From contig JAUIHC010000160.1 of assembly GCA_030432455.1 (NCBI GenBank), forward strand, positions 1-6,878: DNA of 6,878 bases, read 5' to 3'. The notes under the pieces are model-generated. The model searched no databases. It was not told the DNA's origin and worked only from the letters and a program-made list of their open reading frames with translations. How positions within the stretch are numbered: the first letter of the stretch is position 1; every line of letters starts with the position of its first letter. This document shows, one piece after another, positions 1 through 5,346 of the stretch. The translations under genes were made by a program, and so were the position numbers. The DNA comes from Phycisphaerae bacterium. Lineage in GTDB: Bacteria; Planctomycetota; Phycisphaerae; Phycisphaerales; SM1A02.

Positions 1-2
1 TT

Positions 3-665
3 CCGGCCGCGGCCACCGTCAGCGTCGAGGATGTGGTCCTCCACGGGATTCCAGGCGAGCGTCGCCTGCTCGACGGCGAACTGGTCTCGATCGACTGCGC
101 GGCCAGCCTCGACGGATGGCATGCGGATGCGGCGATCACCGTGCCGGTCGGACGAGCGGACGCGACGCGGGTCAGGCTGGCCACCGCGGTGCGGGACCTG
201 CTCGACACCGCGATCGATCTCATCCGACCGGGGCTTCGCTGGAGTCGCATCGCCACGATTCTTCAGGAAGTGGCCTTCGATTCCGGGTATGGTCTTGTGG
301 AGGGGTTCACCGGTCACGGCATCGGTCGTCGGCTTCACGAGTCGCCCGCGGTGCCCGCGTGCGTGACCGCCGGACTGCGTCATCGCGGTGACTTCACCCT
401 CCGTCCCGGCATGGTGCTCGCGATCGAGCCGGTGCTCGTCGCCGCGGGGGCCGTCTCGGGGCCCGCTCGACGCGGCGACGGAACCGCGGCCGGCGTTCCG
501 CTGGTCCTCGACGAGGACGGCTGGTCGATCCGCACCGTCGATGGGGCGGTGGCGGCCCATGCCGAGCACACCATCGCGGTCGGGCGACGGGGAGCCATGG
601 TGCTCACCGACCCGGCCCATCGCACCCTTCCCGAGCTTCTCGCGCTCGAGGAGGCGGCAGACTGA
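3..665 (+). CDS. map: Methionine aminopeptidase type I, C-terminal part (5' end outside window)
   Basis: This cytosolic metalloenzyme removes the initiator methionine from new proteins. The frame is open from the left edge, so the start codon lies outside the window; the GTG at position 33 is an internal valine (context SVEDVVLHGIP). All five metal ligands of the family are visible: two Asp at codons 93-95 (VSID) and 126-128 (HADAA), His at 315-317 (GHGIG), Glu at 426-428 (LAIEP) and Glu at 564-566 (AEHT). The accessory histidines (LHGIP and RRLHE) are also present. Spacing between the two Asp (11) and from the first Asp to the GHGIG His (74) matches E. coli MetAP. A small Gly/Ala-rich insertion of roughly a dozen residues lies between the last two ligands. 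Its position just before infA is the classic secY-adk-map-infA order, so secY and adk probably lie to the left (inference). Confidence 0.95.
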   Translation, partial: PAAATVSVEDVVLHGIPGERRLLDGELVSIDCAASLDGWHADAAITVPVGRADATRVRLATAVRDLLDTAIDLIRPGLRWSRIATILQEVAFDSGYGLVEGFTGHGIGRRLHESPAVPACVTAGLRHRGDFTLRPGMVLAIEPVLVAAGAVSGPARRGDGTAAGVPLVLDEDGWSIRTVDGAVAAHAEHTIAVGRRGAMVLTDPAHRTLPELLALEEAAD

Positions 666-674
666 TCCTGACGT

Positions 675-705
675 GATCGGGCACCGGCCTCGCCGCAACC
701 CGATC
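675..705 (+). other. Possible hairpin between map and infA
   Basis: The arms gatcggg (675-681) and cccgatc (699-705) form a perfect 7-bp stem with a 17-nt loop, ten bases after the map stop codon. There is no T-run after it, so it is not a convincing terminator. It could stabilise the map 3' end or be chance in GC-rich DNA. The rest of the 105-nt map-infA spacer shows no promoter I can support. Confidence 0.2.
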
Positions 706-770
706 GTCCCGCACGCATCGTTCTCAGAGCACGACCGACACCCCAACGAACAGAAGTCAACTGGAGACCC

Positions 771-986
771 ATGGCCAAGGAGGACAAGATCACGCTCGAC
801 GCAGAGGTCGTGGAGGCACTGCCCGACGCCCGCTTCAAGGTGAAGCTGGAGAACGGACAGGAACTCCTCGCCTACGTCAGCGGAAAGATGCGGAAGTTCT
901 TCATCCGCATCCTCCCCGGCGACCGGGTCACGGTCGAACTCAGTCCCTACGACCTCACCAAGGGTCGTATCACGTACCGCCACTAG
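771..986 (+). CDS. infA: Translation initiation factor IF-1
   Basis: IF-1 binds the 30S A site during initiation and helps IF-2 and IF-3 select the initiator tRNA. The 71-residue product has the usual size (E. coli 72) and is one S1-type OB fold. Diagnostic stretches are MAKEDKI at the N-terminus, then [17 protein letters not shown], the conserved [24 protein letters not shown] split across the core, and the C-terminal KGRITYRH. The ATG is preceded by GGAG (763-766) at good spacing. A C-terminal arginine-rich extension is absent, as in many phyla. It lies between map and rpmJ, the standard order. Confidence 0.97.
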   Translation: MAKEDKITLDAEVVEALPDARFKVKLENGQELLAYVSGKMRKFFIRILPGDRVTVELSPYDLTKGRITYRH

Positions 987-1041
987 GGTCGTCGCAGACC
1001 CCCGATCCAGGGCCCTCCGGCCCCCAACCGCAGGTGATTTC

Positions 1042-1158
1042 ATGAAGGTCCGCAGCAGCATCAAGCGACGCACCAAGGACTGCCAGATCGTGATCCGCAA
1101 GGGAAAGCGGTTCGTGATCAACAAGAAGAACCCCCGTCTGAAGCAGCGGCAGGGCTGA
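1042..1158 (+). CDS. rpmJ: 50S ribosomal protein L36, zinc-ligand-poor form
   Basis: This 38-codon gene lies in the 199-nt gap between infA and rpsM, exactly where rpmJ is expected. It starts [10 protein letters not shown] and ends NPRLKQRQG, matching L36 in length and at both ends. AGGTGA (1032-1037) is its ribosome binding site. Canonical L36 is a zinc ribbon with ligands Cys11, Cys14, Cys27 and His33. Here they are Thr11, Cys14, Asn27 and Leu33, so three of four are lost and zinc binding is unlikely. Zinc-free (C-minus) L36 variants are known in bacteria, often as paralogues used in zinc starvation. Here the variant occupies the main operon locus, so it may be the only copy (inference). 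Confidence 0.95.
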   Translation: MKVRSSIKRRTKDCQIVIRKGKRFVINKKNPRLKQRQG

Positions 1159-1185
1159 AGCCCTCGACCGATCAGGAGCACGCGC

Positions 1186-1563
1186 ATGCCTCGTCTCGCC
1201 GGCGTCGACATCCCCGAACGCAAGAAGATCCTCTACTCCCTGCAGTACATCCACGGCATCGGACCCAAGTTCGCCGCCGAGATCTGCGAGCAGACCGGGA
1301 TCGATCCCGATCGCAAGGCCAATGAGCTGAACGATCAGGAACTCTCGTCCATCAACGCCCTTCTCGACACGAACTACGTGGTCGAGGGTGCCCTCCGTCG
1401 TCAGGTGTCGCAGGACATCCAGCGTCTGAAGGACATCCGGGCCTACCGCGGCGATCGTCATCGTCGGGGCCTCCCCGTCCACGGTCAGCGCACCCGCTGC
1501 AACGCTCGCACCCGCAAGGGTCGCAAGAAGACCGTCGCCGGCAAGAAGGGCGTCAAGGGCTGA
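1186..1563 (+). CDS. rpsM: 30S ribosomal protein S13
   Basis: S13 sits in the head of the small subunit, contacts the P-site tRNA through its basic C-terminal tail, and forms inter-subunit bridges with L5. The 125-residue product shows the family from end to end: MPRLAGVDIPERKKI, the helix-hairpin-helix segment YIHGIGPKFA (about residues 22-31), RAYRGDRHRRGLPVHGQRT (about 85-103), and the signature RCNARTRKG followed by a lysine-rich tail ending KKGVKG. AGGAG at 1174-1178 lies 7 nt before the ATG. It follows rpmJ after 27 nt, consistent with co-transcription. Family assignment is secure. Confidence 0.98.
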   Translation: MPRLAGVDIPERKKILYSLQYIHGIGPKFAAEICEQTGIDPDRKANELNDQELSSINALLDTNYVVEGALRRQVSQDIQRLKDIRAYRGDRHRRGLPVHGQRTRCNARTRKGRKKTVAGKKGVKG

Positions 1564-1575
1564 TTCGTTCCGGAT

Positions 1576-1627
1576 CGCCGGATCCCGCGCGGCCGCGTCG
1601 GCGAGCCGCGACCCGCGGGATCGGCGG
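1576..1627 (+). promoter_or_regulatory. Large stem-loop in the rpsM-rpsK spacer
   Basis: Arm cgccggatcccgcg (1576-1589) pairs with cgcgggatcggcgg (1614-1627) over about 13 bp with one bulged base. An alternative inner pairing, cgcggc (1588-1593) with gccgcg (1605-1610), could extend or compete with it. It begins 12 nt after the rpsM stop and has no T-tract. The spacer is unusually long for this operon (144 nt), which suggests an RNA element such as a repressor-binding leader, an attenuator or a processing site. The function is inference. Confidence 0.4.
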
Positions 1628-1668
1628 TTCGGACATCCTCCCTCGCCTCGGACTCCAGGATCACACCA

Positions 1669-1686
1669 CCGGCCCGCTCGGGCCGG
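1669..1686 (+). promoter_or_regulatory. Perfect GC palindrome just upstream of rpsK
   Basis: The 18-nt sequence ccggcccgctcgggccgg is a perfect inverted repeat apart from its loop: 7 bp with a 4-nt loop, or 8 bp with a 2-nt loop. It ends 21 nt before the rpsK ATG and 7 nt before the likely ribosome binding site GAAGG (1694-1698). As RNA it would be a very stable hairpin next to the initiation region, so it could modulate rpsK translation. No T-run follows, so it is not a terminator. Confidence 0.4.
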
Positions 1687-1707
1687 ACCGCACGAAGGTT
1701 CGCATCC

Positions 1708-2082
1708 ATGGCCAGCAAGAAGAAGGTTCGTCGCAACGTCGTCAAGGGCATCGCCCACATCAAGGCGACGTTCAACAACACGCTCATCACCATCACCGAT
1801 CTCAACGGCGAGACCCTCGCCGCGGATTCGGCCGGCACCGTGGGCTTCAAGGGCTCCCGGAAGTCGACGCCGTTCGCGGCCAGCCGCGCCAGCGAGAAGT
1901 GCGGCGGCAAGGTCCGCCGCATGGGCATGCGGGAGGTCGAGGTCCACGTGAAGGGCCCCGGTCCCGGCCGGGAGTCGGCGGTCACCGCCCTCCAGGCCGC
2001 CGGCCTCAAGGTCACGGCGATCGAGGATCACACCCCGATCCCGTTCAACGGCTGCCGACCGCCCAAGCGTCGCCGCGTCTGA
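1708..2082 (+). CDS. rpsK: 30S ribosomal protein S11
   Basis: S11 lies on the platform of the small subunit near the E site, beside S7 and S18. The 124-residue product begins [20 protein letters not shown], includes [15 protein letters not shown] (about residues 21-35), [13 protein letters not shown] (about 47-59) and [10 protein letters not shown] (about 81-90). It ends with the near-invariant [11 protein letters not shown]. The usual PIPHNGC reads PIPFNGC here, a minor change. The ATG is preceded by GAAGG (1694-1698) at 9 nt. The 144-nt structured spacer after rpsM is longer than usual. In many bacteria rpsD would follow; here the next gene is rpoA. Confidence 0.98.
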   Translation: MASKKKVRRNVVKGIAHIKATFNNTLITITDLNGETLAADSAGTVGFKGSRKSTPFAASRASEKCGGKVRRMGMREVEVHVKGPGPGRESAVTALQAAGLKVTAIEDHTPIPFNGCRPPKRRRV

Positions 2083-2125
2083 TCGCGTCCGTTCGTTTCG
2101 TCTCTCGCGTCATCTGATTGGGCGC

Positions 2126-2151
2126 GGCCGACCACCCCGGCGGGGGCGGCC
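2126..2151 (+). promoter_or_regulatory. Possible imperfect hairpin in the rpoA leader
   Basis: The rpsK-rpoA spacer is 129 nt and holds no gene. Within it, ggccgaccaccccg (2126-2139) can pair with cgggggcggcc (2141-2151) with small bulges, giving a GC-rich hairpin. No T-run follows, so it is unlikely to terminate transcription. In many bacteria rpsD occupies this position. I see no rpsD remnant, only this structure and an ordinary leader. Confidence 0.3.
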
Positions 2152-2211
2152 ACGACCCGGGAACACGCGAGATCTCCTTCGAGAACACCGCCGGATCACG
2201 GATACAGAGCC

Positions 2212-3210
2212 ATGCAGGTTCGCTGGAGAGGACTGGAACTTCCCGCCCGCGTCGACAAGGACGCGAAGAGCGCCACCGACACCTTCGGCCGGTTCACGGC
2301 CGAGCCGTTCGTGCGCGGCTTCGGCACCACCGTCGGCAACAGCCTTCGTCGCATCCTGCTTTCGAGCATCGAGGGGGCGGCGGTCACTCGGGTCTCGATC
2401 AAGGGTGTCACCCACGAGTTCCAGACCATCGAGGGTGTCCTCCAGGACGTCACCGACATCATCCTGAACATCAAGAACCTCGTGGTCAGCATGACCGACG
2501 AGGGCCCGAAGACCATGCGTCTCTCGGTCGAGGGTCCCGGCGACGTCACCGCCGAGCACATCGAGTGCGACACCTCGATCACCGTCCACAACCCCGAGCT
2601 CGTGATCGCGACGCTCACCGCGGCGGTCGACTTCGAGGCGGAGTTCACCGTCGAGCGGGGCCGTGGCTATCGGCCCGCGAGCGAGTACTACGAGAGCGGC
2701 GAAGATCAGGTCATCGGCGAGATCCCGATCGACGCGATCTTCTCCCCGGTCACCCGCGTCCGCTATCGCACCGAGGCCGCTCGCGTCGGTCAGCGGACCG
2801 ACTACGACAAGCTCGTTCTCGACATCTGGACCAACGGCACCGTCAGCCCCGAGATGGCGATGGTGGAGGGCGCGAAGATCCTTCGCAAGCACCTCAACCC
2901 GTTCGTCATGTACGACGACAGCGGCGAGTCGGTGGTCTCCACCGAGGTCATGCAGAGCACGGCCGAGGACATGGAGGTCAACCGCAAGCTTCAGCAGTCG
3001 CTCGCCGACCTCGACCTTTCGGTCCGGGCCAGCAACTGCCTCGAGTCGGCCCAGATCCGCACCGTCGCGGAGCTGGTCCAGAAGACCGAGGACGAACTGC
3101 TCGGACTTCGGGCGTTCGGTCGCACCTCGCTTCGAGAGATCGAGAAGAAGCTCGATGAGATGGGCCTCGCCCTCGGCATGCCGGTTCCGGATGCGTTCCG
3201 CATCGGCTGA
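2212..3210 (+). CDS. rpoA: DNA-directed RNA polymerase subunit alpha
   Basis: Alpha dimerises to nucleate RNA polymerase assembly and contacts activators and UP elements. The 332-residue product is full length. The N-terminal domain (about 1-235) carries the dimerisation motif GFGTTVGNSLRRILLSS (residues 36-52). The C-terminal domain (about 260-325) has VRASNCL, with Arg272 and Asn275 equivalent to DNA-contacting Arg265 and Asn268 of E. coli, and FGRTSLREIEKKL, where Gly303 and Ser306 match Gly296 and Ser299. The Lys298 equivalent is Thr305. The start RWRGLELPARV resembles Planctomycetota alpha subunits as I recall them. No clear Shine-Dalgarno precedes the ATG (only gatacagag). rplQ follows after 109 nt. 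Confidence 0.99.
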   Translation: MQVRWRGLELPARVDKDAKSATDTFGRFTAEPFVRGFGTTVGNSLRRILLSSIEGAAVTRVSIKGVTHEFQTIEGVLQDVTDIILNIKNLVVSMTDEGPKTMRLSVEGPGDVTAEHIECDTSITVHNPELVIATLTAAVDFEAEFTVERGRGYRPASEYYESGEDQVIGEIPIDAIFSPVTRVRYRTEAARVGQRTDYDKLVLDIWTNGTVSPEMAMVEGAKILRKHLNPFVMYDDSGESVVSTEVMQSTAEDMEVNRKLQQSLADLDLSVRASNCLESAQIRTVAELVQKTEDELLGLRAFGRTSLREIEKKLDEMGLALGMPVPDAFRIG

Positions 3211-3220
3211 TCCTGTTCCC

Positions 3221-3247
3221 GTCCCCGCGGGGTGAGCCCGCCGGGAC
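3221..3247 (+). other. Hairpin between rpoA and rplQ
   Basis: Starting at gtccccgcgggg, an inverted repeat pairs 5 bp, skips one mismatch (C opposite C), then pairs another 5 bp around a short loop. It begins 10 nt after the rpoA stop. The following bases (cgtttcg) are only weakly T-rich, so read-through into rplQ is expected. It may be a leaky attenuator or an mRNA-stabilising structure. Confidence 0.35.
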
Positions 3248-3319
3248 CGTTTCGATTCGTCACTCCGTCCCGCCACCCCGGTCGGACCCCAGTCGGACGG
3301 CACGTCCAAGGATTCAAGA

Positions 3320-4000
3320 ATGCGTCACCGCATCTACGGCAAGCAGCTCAACCGGACCTCCGCCCATCGCACCGCGATGCTGCGGAACCTTGCTGCCGGG
3401 TTGTTCGAGCACGGTCAGATCGAGACCACCATGCCCAAGGCGAAGGCGGTCCAGGGCTATGCCGAGAAGCTCATCACACTCGCCAAGACCCGATCCCTCC
3501 ACACCCGGCGTCAGCTGGAGCGGAAGATCAACGACCGCAACATCTTCGCCTGGGCCGACGACCCGCAGGTCCCGGACGAGCGGAAGAGCGAGGCGTTCTT
3601 CGAGGTGCCCGGCGAGGGCGAGATCAAGCGCAACCGCTACGGCGACCTCAAGAAGTCGCCCCGGCTGGTGGAGCACCTGATCAGCAAGGTCGCCCCGATG
3701 TTCGAGGGACGCGACGGCGGCTACACCCGCATCGTGAAGCTCGACAAGCATCGTCTCGGCGACGGCACCGACCTCGTGATCCTGCAGCTCGTCGGTCGTG
3801 AGGACGGCCCGCAGGTCGGTGGCGGCACCAGCAGCCGTCGCAAGCAGGCCGACAAGCGCACCGCGTACGCCGCGAAGGTGGCCGAGGCGTTCGGCGGCAC
3901 CGCCACCGCCGAAGCGCCGGCGGAAGAGGCGCCTGCTGAACCGGTCGCCGAGGTCGAAGAGACCCCCGCCGCCGAGGAGACGCCCGAGTCCGAGGGCTGA
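3320..4000 (+). CDS. rplQ: 50S ribosomal protein L17, enlarged form with insertion and acidic tail
   Basis: L17 binds 23S rRNA near the exit tunnel on the solvent side. Residues 1-65 match the family closely (MRHRIYGKQLNRTSAHR, TTMPKAKAV, LITLAKT), and the later core GGYTRIVK (133-140) and VILQLVGR (153-160) is intact. Two features are unusual. About 40 extra residues (roughly 72-114, charged, including FFEVPGEGEIKRNRYGDL) separate the two halves of the core. A tail from about 190 to 226 is rich in Ala, Glu and Pro and strongly acidic, probably disordered. The total is 226 residues against about 127 in E. coli. AAGGA (3308-3312) lies 7 nt before the ATG. It is the last gene of the operon, as is typical. 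Confidence 0.97.
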   Translation: MRHRIYGKQLNRTSAHRTAMLRNLAAGLFEHGQIETTMPKAKAVQGYAEKLITLAKTRSLHTRRQLERKINDRNIFAWADDPQVPDERKSEAFFEVPGEGEIKRNRYGDLKKSPRLVEHLISKVAPMFEGRDGGYTRIVKLDKHRLGDGTDLVILQLVGREDGPQVGGGTSSRRKQADKRTAYAAKVAEAFGGTATAEAPAEEAPAEPVAEVEETPAAEETPESEG

Positions 4001-4025
4001 TCCGACTCCGATTCGAGATCCATCC

Positions 4026-4051
4026 GCGACCCCGGCCTCGGCCGGGGTCGC
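4026..4051 (+). terminator. Intrinsic terminator of the ribosomal-protein operon
   Basis: An 11-bp perfect GC-rich stem, gcgaccccggc (4026-4036) with gccggggtcgc (4041-4051), has a 4-nt ctcg loop. It starts 25 nt after the rplQ stop and is followed by gttcgt, a weak T-tail. Position and stem quality fit the end of the alpha operon. The poor T-tract leaves some chance of read-through into pheS. Confidence 0.75.
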
Positions 4052-4104
4052 GTTCGTATCGGCCTCATGGGTTCTGGACTCCCCATTCTTCATTCTCGAT
4101 TCTC

Positions 4105-4110
4105 TACACT
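4105..4110 (+). promoter_or_regulatory. Candidate -10 element for pheS
   Basis: TACACT matches 4 of 6 bases of the -10 consensus and ends 6 nt before the pheS ATG. If real, transcription would start at or next to the start codon, giving a leaderless mRNA. This fits the absence of a Shine-Dalgarno: the bases before the ATG are pyrimidines (cttcctcc). No convincing -35 is visible at standard spacing. Confidence 0.25.
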
Positions 4111-4116
4111 TCCTCC

Positions 4117-5115
4117 ATGCTCGCCGACCTCGACGACCTTCAATCGACCGCCCTCGCCGAACTCGCCGCCGCGACCGACGCCGCCTCCCTCGAGGCGTGG
4201 CGCATCGCCTATCTGGGCTCCAAGGGGCGACTCAAGGCGATGATGCCCCGCCTCAAGGATGTGTCCAAGGAGGAGAAGCCCGCGGTCGGGAAGCGGCTCA
4301 ACGAGGTCAAGGTGGCGCTCGAATCCGGATTCGAGGCGCGTCAGGCCGAGCTCGAGGGCGGGGCCGCCGCCGCGGGGCCGCAGGTCGATGTGACCCAGCC
4401 CGGTGCCGTGCTGCCGGAGGGCCGTCGCCATGTGCTGAGTCGCACCATCGACGAGATCGTCGAGATCTTCGGACGCATGGGCTTCACGACCGCGGCGGGG
4501 CCCGAGGTCGAGGACGAGTGGCACAACTTCACCGCCCTCAACATTCCGGCGGGACATCCCGCCCGAGATCCGATCGACAACTTCTACATGGGCGAGCAGG
4601 AGGGCAGCCGCACGCTGCTCCGCACCCAGACCTCCACGGTGCAGATCCGCACGCTCGAGGCCACGAAGCCGCCGGTGCGGATCATCGCCTGCGGACGCGT
4701 CTACCGCCCCGACACGCACGATGCGACGCACTACTCGATGTTCCATCAGGTGGAGGGTCTCTGCGTCGATCGCGGGATCACGATGGTCGACCTGAAGACC
4801 ACGCTCTTCCAGTTCGCCCGGGCGTACTTCGGTCCCGAAGCCGAGGTTCGGATGCGGCCCAGCTTCTTCCCGTTCACCGAGCCCAGTGCCGAGGTGGACA
4901 TGAAGATGAGGATCAAGGGCGAATGGCAGTGGGTCGAGATCGGCGGCTGCGGCATGGTCGATCCCAACGTGCTTCAGGCGGTCGACATCGATCCCGAGGA
5001 GTTCACCGGGTTCGCGTTCGGACTCGGCATCGAGCGGATCGCGATGCGGAAGTACGGCATCAGCGACATCCGCTGGCTGTTCGAGAACGACGTTCGGTTC
5101 CTGGGGCAGTTTTAG
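4117..5115 (+). CDS. pheS: Phenylalanyl-tRNA synthetase alpha subunit
   Basis: PheS is the catalytic subunit of the alpha2-beta2 class II enzyme that charges tRNA-Phe in the cytosol. The 332-residue product is full length (E. coli 327). Residues 1-85 are the helical coiled-coil arm that binds tRNA. The class II core follows: DEWHNFTALNIPAGHPARD (133-151), LLRTQTSTVQIR (167-178), RVYRPDTHDATH then MFHQVEGL (194-214) with the substrate-binding Gln and Glu, FFPFTEPSAEVD (250-261), and motif 3 GFAFGLGIERI (298-308). Ala300 corresponds to Ala294 of E. coli, the phenylalanine-pocket residue. pheT normally follows but is absent here. There is no leader peptide of the E. coli pheM type. A repeat starts within the stop codon. 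Confidence 0.98.
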   Translation: MLADLDDLQSTALAELAAATDAASLEAWRIAYLGSKGRLKAMMPRLKDVSKEEKPAVGKRLNEVKVALESGFEARQAELEGGAAAAGPQVDVTQPGAVLPEGRRHVLSRTIDEIVEIFGRMGFTTAAGPEVEDEWHNFTALNIPAGHPARDPIDNFYMGEQEGSRTLLRTQTSTVQIRTLEATKPPVRIIACGRVYRPDTHDATHYSMFHQVEGLCVDRGITMVDLKTTLFQFARAYFGPEAEVRMRPSFFPFTEPSAEVDMKMRIKGEWQWVEIGGCGMVDPNVLQAVDIDPEEFTGFAFGLGIERIAMRKYGISDIRWLFENDVRFLGQF

Positions 5116-5160
5116 TTTGAGCGCGGCGGGAGACCCGGTTTGAGCGCGGCGGGAGACCCG
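5115..5160. repeat. 23-nt perfect tandem pair at the pheS 3' end
   Basis: A 23-nt unit starting gtttgagcgcggcgggagac occurs twice in perfect tandem (5115-5137 and 5138-5160). Its first base is the last base of the pheS TAG stop codon. The second copy supplies the left arm of the terminator hairpin at 5151-5173; the first copy carries the same half-arm unpaired. Confidence 0.9.
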
Positions 5161-5181
5161 CAAGGGGTCTCCCTGGCTTTC
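5123..5181. repeat. 59-nt terminator cassette, copy 1
   Basis: The segment 5123-5181 recurs at 5272-5330 with one mismatch (G5175 versus T5324), an offset of 149 nt. It contains one and a half of the 23-nt units, a complete hairpin and a short T-rich tail (gctttc). It is a direct repeat, and its near identity indicates recent duplication or a mobile or multi-copy element. Confidence 0.9.
5151..5181 (+). terminator. Likely pheS terminator 1
   Basis: gggagaccc (5151-5159) pairs perfectly with gggtctccc (5165-5173) over 9 bp around a gcaag loop, followed by tggctttc. It lies 36 nt after the pheS stop and reads as a terminator in the pheS direction only, because the minus-strand side has no T-tail. 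Confidence 0.65.
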
Positions 5182-5190
5182 CTGATCTCG

Positions 5191-5248
5191 GTCGGCGCGG
5201 CGTCGATGGCTTGGCTTCGCCGTCGCCATCGAGGGGCCGCGCACCGAC
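5191..5248. repeat. Long imperfect palindrome between the two cassettes
   Basis: The left arm 5191-5210 (gtcggcgcggcgtcgatggc) pairs with the right arm 5225-5248 through three matched blocks: gtcgg with ccgac, gcgcggc with gccgcgc, and tcgatggc with gccatcga. Small bulges and a 14-nt loop separate them. The structure could be a cruciform or RNA hairpin. No coding potential is supported in it. Confidence 0.7.
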
Positions 5249-5271
5249 GGATTCGGGGGCTGTCGTTTCAG

Positions 5272-5330
5272 GCGGCGGGAGACCCGGTTTGAGCGCGGCG
5301 GGAGACCCGCAAGGGGTCTCCCTTGCTTTC
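5272..5330. repeat. 59-nt terminator cassette, copy 2
   Basis: This is the second copy of the segment at 5123-5181, with one difference. Upstream, the match ends at 5272, so the first 23-nt unit is incomplete here. The two copies are in direct orientation around the palindrome at 5191-5248. Confidence 0.9.
5300..5330 (+). terminator. Likely pheS terminator 2 (duplicate)
   Basis: The same 9-bp stem and gcaag loop occur here (arms 5300-5308 and 5314-5322), with the slightly better tail ttgctttc. It would act as a back-up terminator against transcription running into the convergent minus-strand gene. Confidence 0.6.
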
Positions 5331-5346
5331 GTGCGGCGTTGGGCGT

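Noticed and set aside
33..665. GTG at 33 as the true start of map
   Set aside because: The upstream in-frame codons continue the conserved SVEDVVLHGIP motif, and a start here would remove the N-terminal part of the fold.
1010..1023. Small gggcc/ggccc hairpin between infA and rpmJ
   Set aside because: A 5-bp stem with no T-tail is expected by chance in DNA of this GC content.
970..2031. Long minus-strand open frame opposite rpmJ, rpsM and rpsK
   Set aside because: It runs antisense to secure ribosomal-protein genes, and its composition is what high GC at third codon positions produces. No family resemblance is visible.
2110..3309. Long minus-strand open frame opposite rpoA
   Set aside because: It is the antisense shadow of rpoA, with low-complexity Asp/Leu/Val-rich translation and no recognisable domain.
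4001..4116. pheM-like leader peptide and phenylalanine attenuation before pheS
   Set aside because: There is no short frame with a Phe run. The hairpin at 4026-4051 lacks competing structures and fits the rplQ terminator.
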